Below are positions 59,704 to 64,000 of a DNA stretch of 64,000 nt, one piece after another. The position numbers and the translations under genes are program-made. Every line of letters begins with the position of its first letter. Positions within the stretch are counted from its first letter, which is position 1. The stretch lies in NCBI RefSeq assembly GCF_900167575.1, contig NZ_FUZP01000001.1:124001-188000 (forward strand). The letters run 5' to 3'. The notes under the pieces were generated by a model that was not told the origin of the DNA, searched no databases, and saw only the letters and a list, made by a program, of their open reading frames with translations. Source of the DNA: Okibacterium fritillariae (GTDB taxonomy: Bacteria > Actinomycetota > Actinomycetes > Actinomycetales > Microbacteriaceae).

Positions 59704-60330
59704 ATGAGCGACGTCGTCAGCCTCGAACTCCTCCTCGACCGGGCAACCGAGGATGCGGTGCGTGCGGAATGGGCGGCGCTCGCCGATGCGGGCATGTCGA
59801 GCCTGGCGCCGCACACCTCCCCGAGCAACCGCCCGCACGTGACGCTGCTCGTGCGCCCGACCCTCGCGCCGCTGGATGCCGGGCTGCTCGCCCGCATCGC
59901 CGCCACCCTGCCGCTCGCGGTGACGTTGGGTGAGCCCATCCTGTTCGGCGATGGCGACCGACGCGTGTTTGTGCGCCCGGTCGCGCTCACGCCCGAGCTG
60001 GAGGAGTTACACCGGATGCTGCACGCCGGCGTTGCAGTCGGGGAGGGCCCGGATCGGCGTGAGGTCGCCGGTGCGCGCGGCAGCCAAGATGTGCCGCTCC
60101 GGGCCTCTGATCGCACTGGCGCTTTTGAGGGCGACGATTCACCTATGGATGAGGATGCCCCGCACACGCGACCGGGGGAGTGGACGCCGCACGTGACGCT
60201 CGCGCGACGACTGCGGGTGTCGGACATCCCCGCGGCACGGGCGTTGGTCTCGGGTGAGCTGCACGGACGGGTGACGGCGCTGCGTCGGTGGGATGCGGCA
60301 TCCAAAACCGTCACTGAGCTTGTCGGCTAG
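59704..60330 (+). CDS. 2H phosphoesterase (2'-5' RNA ligase-like)
   Basis: A 208-residue protein starting at ATG 59704. Two HxT motifs, NRPHVTLLV near residue 44 and TPHVTLARR near 164, form the active site of 2H phosphoesterases. Between them an insert of about 35 polar residues (GEGPDRREVAG through MDEDAPHTRPG) is unusual. The role is unknown; RNA-end or cyclic-phosphate processing is typical of the family. Confidence 0.75.
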   Translation: MSDVVSLELLLDRATEDAVRAEWAALADAGMSSLAPHTSPSNRPHVTLLVRPTLAPLDAGLLARIAATLPLAVTLGEPILFGDGDRRVFVRPVALTPELEELHRMLHAGVAVGEGPDRREVAGARGSQDVPLRASDRTGAFEGDDSPMDEDAPHTRPGEWTPHVTLARRLRVSDIPAARALVSGELHGRVTALRRWDAASKTVTELVG

Positions 60331-60374
60331 CGCGGCCGAATCAGGTCAGCGCTGCTTCAGAAGCATGAGTGGTT

Positions 60375-60869
60375 TCAAGACCGATTCGGTCGTACCGGCA
60401 CGCTCTGGCCACGCTCGGCTTCGTCGGAGATGCCCTGGGCCACGTCGTCGAACCGGCGCCGGTGGTCGGAAATCTGATGCTGATTGTCGCTCACCCACTC
60501 GGCGAGCGAGAGTGCGAGTGCCTGCAGGGAACGCCCGAGGTCGGTGAGTTCGTACTCGACCCGGGGAGGCACCTCGGCGTAGACCGTGCGCGTGATGAGG
60601 CCGTCGCGTTCGAGGGCGCGCAGGGTGACGGTGAGCATGCGGCGAGAAATGCCCGGGATCAGCTCGGCGATTTCGGTGAACCGCCGGCGGTCCGTTCCGA
60701 GAATGCCTATGACGAGCAGCGTCCACTTGTCGCCGATCCGAGAGAGGAGCGATCGGAACAAGTCTGGCGACTCGCCGGTGCAAAGCCGCGCCATGGCGGG
60801 CATGGTGTCGCCGATCCGGTCGTTCATGGCGCTGATGAGGGTCAGCTCGCGCTGGGATAGATCGGTCAC
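60375..60869 (-). CDS. HxlR-family regulator
   Basis: A 164-residue protein with GTG 60869 behind gagagg. The winged helix contains DKWTLLVIGIL and RRFTEIAELIPGISRRMLTVTLRALERDGLI followed by PPRVEYELTDLG. HxlR proteins usually control a divergent redox gene. Here that is the azoreductase 123 bp away, with a perfect palindrome between them. Confidence 0.87.
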   Translation of the reverse strand: MTDLSQRELTLISAMNDRIGDTMPAMARLCTGESPDLFRSLLSRIGDKWTLLVIGILGTDRRRFTEIAELIPGISRRMLTVTLRALERDGLITRTVYAEVPPRVEYELTDLGRSLQALALSLAEWVSDNQHQISDHRRRFDDVAQGISDEAERGQSVPVRPNRS

Positions 60870-60882
60870 GCCATACCTCTCG

Positions 60883-60898
60883 GTTACCCCGCGGTAAC
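60883..60898. promoter_or_regulatory. HxlR operator candidate
   Basis: gttacc-ccgc-ggtaac is a perfect 6-4-6 inverted repeat directly upstream of the HxlR start (14 bp). gtaac half-sites recur at about 60914 and 60947 towards the azoreductase gene. Confidence 0.6.
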
Positions 60899-60992
60899 AG
60901 GGCCTCAGTTGCCGTAACGGGCAACGGTGCTGAATAGTCACTAATCGTAACCCATGCCGGATCACGGGTCCGGCAGACCGAGAAGGAGAACC

Positions 60993-61646
60993 ATGTCTTT
61001 GTTCCGTCTGGACGCCAGCATCCGCACCGAGGGCTCCACGAGCCGCGCGCTCGGCGACGTCGTGGAGGCCGAGTGGACCGCCGCCCACCCCAACGCCGCG
61101 ATCACCCGCCGCCACATCGGCGTCGACCCGATCCCCGCCACCGCCTGGGCCGACGCCGTCGCCGCGTCGATGACCCCGGAAGCCGATCGCACCCCCCAGC
61201 AGGTCGCCGCCGTGCAGCTGGCCGCGACCCTGGCCGACGAGTTGATCGGCGCCGACACCCTGCTCTTCGCGGTGCCGCTCTACAACTTCGGGGTTTCGCA
61301 GCACTTCAAGGCCTACGTCGACCTTCTCATCACCGATCCGCGCCTCGCCCCCGGAGCTCCCGACGCGCTCGCCGGCAAACCCGCCGTGCTCGTCACGGTT
61401 CAAGGTGGCAACTACGCTGCCGGAACTCCCCGCGAGGGCTGGGACCACGCCACCTCCTGGATGCGCCGCATCCTCGAGGATGTCTGGAAGCTCGACCTCG
61501 AGGTCGTCACCCGCGCGTTCACCCTCGTCGGCGTGAACCCCGCCCTCGACCAGTTCACCGACATCGCCGACGAGCTCAGAGACCTGGCCGAGCGGAACGC
61601 CGCCGACAGCGGTCGCAAACTCGCCGCGCGCCGAGCGGCCGCCTAG
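60993..61646 (+). CDS. FMN-dependent NADH-azoreductase (AzoR-like)
   Basis: A 217-residue flavodoxin-fold enzyme with agaagga before ATG 60993. LDASIRTEGSTSRAL binds the FMN phosphate and AVPLYNFGVSQHFKAYVDLL is the flavin-contact region of the AzoR family. It reduces quinones and azo dyes, protecting against electrophiles. Probably induced through the divergent HxlR regulator. Confidence 0.87.
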   Translation: MSLFRLDASIRTEGSTSRALGDVVEAEWTAAHPNAAITRRHIGVDPIPATAWADAVAASMTPEADRTPQQVAAVQLAATLADELIGADTLLFAVPLYNFGVSQHFKAYVDLLITDPRLAPGAPDALAGKPAVLVTVQGGNYAAGTPREGWDHATSWMRRILEDVWKLDLEVVTRAFTLVGVNPALDQFTDIADELRDLAERNAADSGRKLAARRAAA

Positions 61647-61659
61647 TCCCGAGCGCGAC

Positions 61660-61691
61660 GGGCTGCGGCAGAGCTGGTCATGCCGCAGCCC
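61660..61691 (+). terminator. Hairpin after the azoreductase gene
   Basis: The perfect 11-bp stem gggctgcggca / tgccgcagccc has a 10-nt loop and starts 14 nt after the stop. There is no T-tract. Confidence 0.65.
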
Positions 61692-61809
61692 CGCCGCAGC
61701 CCTGTGGTCGAAGACTGAGCACCTTTCCGGCGTCGCGTACCTGAGCTGAAGACATCCGCGGTGTGAATCGCTGGGAGCAGTGAGGTTGGGCGGGAACTAG
61801 GGTCAGGGT

Positions 61810-62517
61810 ATGACTCGCACCGACCGGCTCTACGCGCTCGTGGAGGAGCTGCGGGCCGTGGCGCCGCGACCGAGAAGCGCTCGGTGGCTCGCCGACCGAT
61901 TCGGCGTGAGCTCGCGCACCATCGAGCGGGACCTGTCGGCGCTGCAGCAGAGCGGGGTGCCGATCTGGGCAGAACCCGGCCGCACAGGCGGATACTGCCT
62001 CGACACGACGCACACCCTCGCACCGCTCGGGTTCACGGTCGACGAAGCGCTCGCCGTGATGGTTGCCCTGGGCACCCTGGCCGAGAGCCCTTTTCGTGAT
62101 TCGGCGACGTCGGCTCTGCGCAAGATCGTCGCCGTCACAGACGATCGCAGTTTGAGGGAAACGGCCGACCTCGCTTCGCGCATCCATCTGCTCGGCGACG
62201 AGAAGCCGGCTGAAGCGCCCAGCGGTCTCGCCGCAGCCTTGCACACGGGGCAGGTTCTTCGCATCTCATACACCGACCGGGATGGCGGCACCACCGAGCG
62301 CGATGTCGAACCGATGGGTTTCGTCGGCAAAGGTGACAACTGGTACCTGATCGCATGGTGTCGGCTGCGCGATGGTCTTCGCGCATTCCGGGGCGACCGG
62401 ATCGCCGACGCCGAGCCTCTGACTGAGCGGGCACCGCGTCGAACCCTGCGGGCGGAGGATCTCGGCATCGTCGAGGGGCGGCTCCGAGCGATCGGGCCGG
62501 GCCAGGATCCAGCCTAA
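61810..62517 (+). CDS. WYL-domain regulator (YafY family)
   Basis: A 235-residue protein. The N-terminal helix-turn-helix contains SARWLADRFGVSSRTIERDLSALQQSGVPI. The WYL domain contains ISYTDRDGGTTERDVEPMGF and NWYLIAWCRLRDGLRAFRGD. WYL domains bind nucleic acid or small ligands. The gene is preceded by 163 bp without other features beyond the azoreductase terminator. A VOC protein gene follows 76 nt downstream and may be co-regulated. Confidence 0.87.
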   Translation: MTRTDRLYALVEELRAVAPRPRSARWLADRFGVSSRTIERDLSALQQSGVPIWAEPGRTGGYCLDTTHTLAPLGFTVDEALAVMVALGTLAESPFRDSATSALRKIVAVTDDRSLRETADLASRIHLLGDEKPAEAPSGLAAALHTGQVLRISYTDRDGGTTERDVEPMGFVGKGDNWYLIAWCRLRDGLRAFRGDRIADAEPLTERAPRRTLRAEDLGIVEGRLRAIGPGQDPA

Positions 62518-62593
62518 ACACCGACACGACGTTGTCGCTCGGGGCCCGCACACTGATGAGGTCGGGCCGAATGGCGCGGCTGGAAGGATAATC

Positions 62594-62968
62594 ATGGACC
62601 TCGCATCGATCCGCATCATCACGCACGACGTCGACCGCCTCACCCGCTTCTACGAGGCGGTGACGGGAACCGCAGCCACGCGGCCTGCCCCGGTATTCGC
62701 CGAACTTCGAACGACCTCGGGCACCGTGGCGATAGCCAGCACGGCGACGGTTGCCATGCTCGGCGACGCCGCGCCACGGCCGGCCAGCAACAACTCGATC
62801 ATCATCGAATTCCTCGTTACGGATGTCGACGCCGAATTCGCACGCCTCGGCGACGCGCTCGACGACGTCGTTCTGCCACCGACAACGATGCCGTGGGGTA
62901 ACAGGTCCACGCTCTTCCGCGATCCGGACGGCAACCTGGTCAACCTCTTCTCACGCCCGGCGCTGTGA
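62594..62968 (+). CDS. VOC-superfamily (glyoxalase-like) protein
   Basis: A 124-residue protein with ggaagga before the ATG. One beta-alpha-beta-beta-beta pair begins with SIRIITHDVDRLTRFYEAVTG and the second ends FRDPDGNLVNLF. These are the two modules of the vicinal oxygen chelate fold. Metal-site residues are not certain. It may bind or modify a small molecule, for example as resistance or isomerase protein. Confidence 0.82.
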   Translation: MDLASIRIITHDVDRLTRFYEAVTGTAATRPAPVFAELRTTSGTVAIASTATVAMLGDAAPRPASNNSIIIEFLVTDVDAEFARLGDALDDVVLPPTTMPWGNRSTLFRDPDGNLVNLFSRPAL

Positions 62969-63003
62969 CCGAATGGAGCCTCGTGCTGAGAGGGGTTCTC
63001 GAG

Positions 63004-64000
63004 TCAGCGGAATGCACGGCTGACCGCACCGCCCGTCTGGAACAGCGTGATCCACACGATGAACTTCTGAATGGGACGCAGGGGTAAAGCGACGAGCCTT
63101 CTCCACCCCGGGCGTCGCGACCATGACTTGGTGATCTTCACCTGCGTGCCGCCAGTCGTGGTCGCCAAGGTGAACTCCGTCAGAACAGCATTGCTGTGCG
63201 GGGCATCGGGGTAGGTGAAGCTCCACGCGATCCTCTCCGGTTGGTGCGCTGTGACGAGTTCGATGCCGCGGCGGCGGAACCCGGGCTTCACCTTCAGCGG
63301 CTTGCCATCCGGGCGGCTTGCGGGAGCAACGCCGTGCCACGCCGTGCCGGGTGTGACGTCCTGGGCTGCATCGTCGATGCAGCCGACACTCATCTCCCAA
63401 TCGGGGATGCGTGCCGGGTCCGCGAGCAACTTCCACACGTCGTCGATCGGCGCTGAAACGAATGCCTCGATCGACCCTGACGCCCGTCCCTTCACCTGTG
63501 TGGGCCTGGTCGCCGTTCTTTCGGCAGTCGCGTCGAACTGTTCGAGATGTTCGAGATGTTCGAGCACAGCCTGAGGTGTCGTGCCGAGGCGGTTGAGGAT
63601 GTCGGCGATCAGTCCGCTGGGCTCGGAGACGAGTTCTCGCAGCACGGCGGCGGCGTCGCCGTTCCTGTCTTTCTCGGCGGAGCGCGCGAAGAGGTAGGAG
63701 GCGCGTTTGCTCCACTCATATCCGTCGGTCTCGTGAAACACGATTCGTCCGGCCTCGGGGAATGAAGCCTCGATGCCGAGTGACGCCAGCTGGGCCGCAT
63801 GTGCTTCCTCGACGGCACGGCGGGCGCCTTCGATGTCGATGCCCATGCTGCGCAGTGAGGCTCCGGCGGGTTGATCGCTGATGACGAGGGCGAGGAACAG
63901 GTGCTCGAGGTCCGCTACGCGAAGCCCTGCTCGGGATGCTTCTTCCATAGCGGCGAGGGACAGAGATTGACTGGTCTGAGCGGCGCGAACGAACTTGCTC
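63004..64000 (-). CDS. Clp N-terminal domain fused to an SRPBCC domain (5' end outside window)
   Basis: The frame is open to the right edge, so the start lies beyond 64000. Translation from the edge (SKFVRAAQTSQSLSLAAMEE, then HLFLALVISDQPAGASLRSM) matches the Clp_N repeat fold of ClpC/ClpB substrate-binding domains. No AAA+ ATPase follows. Instead, after a 9-nt DNA repeat (63540-63564) that encodes a Leu-Glu-His tract, residues from SGSIEAFVSAPIDDVWKLLA onward form an SRPBCC/polyketide-cyclase-like domain with a basic hydrophobic tail. The function is unknown. Confidence 0.75.
   Translation of the reverse strand, partial: SKFVRAAQTSQSLSLAAMEEASRAGLRVADLEHLFLALVISDQPAGASLRSMGIDIEGARRAVEEAHAAQLASLGIEASFPEAGRIVFHETDGYEWSKRASYLFARSAEKDRNGDAAAVLRELVSEPSGLIADILNRLGTTPQAVLEHLEHLEQFDATAERTATRPTQVKGRASGSIEAFVSAPIDDVWKLLADPARIPDWEMSVGCIDDAAQDVTPGTAWHGVAPASRPDGKPLKVKPGFRRRGIELVTAHQPERIAWSFTYPDAPHSNAVLTEFTLATTTGGTQVKITKSWSRRPGWRRLVALPLRPIQKFIVWITLFQTGGAVSRAFR

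Overview
This 64 kb window is high-GC DNA from an actinobacterium, most likely a member of the Microbacteriaceae. That placement is an inference from strong GC bias at third codon positions, many GTG and some TTG starts, chains of 1-10 bp gene overlaps, a DtxR/IdeR-type iron box, a sortase-E-type LAATG wall-sorting signal and a fused oleB-oleC gene of the kind known from Actinobacteria. The gene content looks chromosomal. I see no rRNA, tRNA, CRISPR array, prophage or insertion sequence.

Layout. 0-8.2 kb: end of a neutral zinc metallopeptidase, a zinc-ribbon protein, an alkylsulfatase, an RlmA-type methyltransferase, a pair of FluC fluoride channels, a DUF6328-type membrane protein, an alpha/beta hydrolase with its TetR regulator behind a promoter containing two operators, and mannose-6-phosphate isomerase. 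8.4-12.2 kb: a non-heme haloperoxidase-type hydrolase, a PEP mutase/isocitrate lyase-family enzyme, a quinone reductase and an aldo/keto reductase. 12.6-19.4 kb: a soluble histidine kinase and LuxR-type response regulator, then oleA-oleBC-oleD for long-chain olefins made through a beta-lactone. 19.6-28.2 kb: a heterodimeric ABC exporter, two MarR regulators, a MATE exporter, a decayed acyltransferase and a CPA1 antiporter. 28.2-29.5 kb: a short AT-richer patch with two small unknown genes, a set of helically phased repeats and a lipoprotein. 29.6-35.5 kb: GntR regulator, MFS transporter, keto-deoxy-acid dehydratase, enolase-superfamily dehydratase and aldehyde dehydrogenase. Together these read as a complete route from a sugar acid to 2-oxoglutarate. 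35.5-46.2 kb: LysR/EamA pair, mechanosensitive channel, GAP-family protein, TetR/hydrolase pair, SDR, DUF1801 protein, a large wall-anchored surface protein, and a 3-hydroxyacyl-CoA dehydrogenase with its TetR. 46.2-51.1 kb: an unusual barrel-less diaminopimelate-decarboxylase-like protein, then a siderophore ABC importer under an iron box. 51.2-56 kb: CPA1 antiporter and the gluconate kinase/permease/regulator set. 56-64 kb: mixed small operons including a HicAB-like toxin-antitoxin pair, a TetR/membrane-protein pair, an HxlR/azoreductase pair, WYL and VOC proteins, and a Clp-N/SRPBCC fusion cut by the window end.

Recurring themes. Many regulators sit beside palindromes that look like their own operators: TetR at 5.5 and 57.3 kb, MarR at 24.0 kb, GntR at 29.6 and 55.1 kb, HxlR at 60.9 kb. 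Several gene ends carry perfect 8-13 bp stems, often with a second small hairpin nested in the loop and no U-tract. The observations most worth a second look are the barrel-less decarboxylase-like protein with its tiny upstream ORF, the olefin cluster beside a soluble two-component system, the small secreted/membrane pair with phased repeats at 28.3-29.0 kb, and the Clp-N/SRPBCC fusion.
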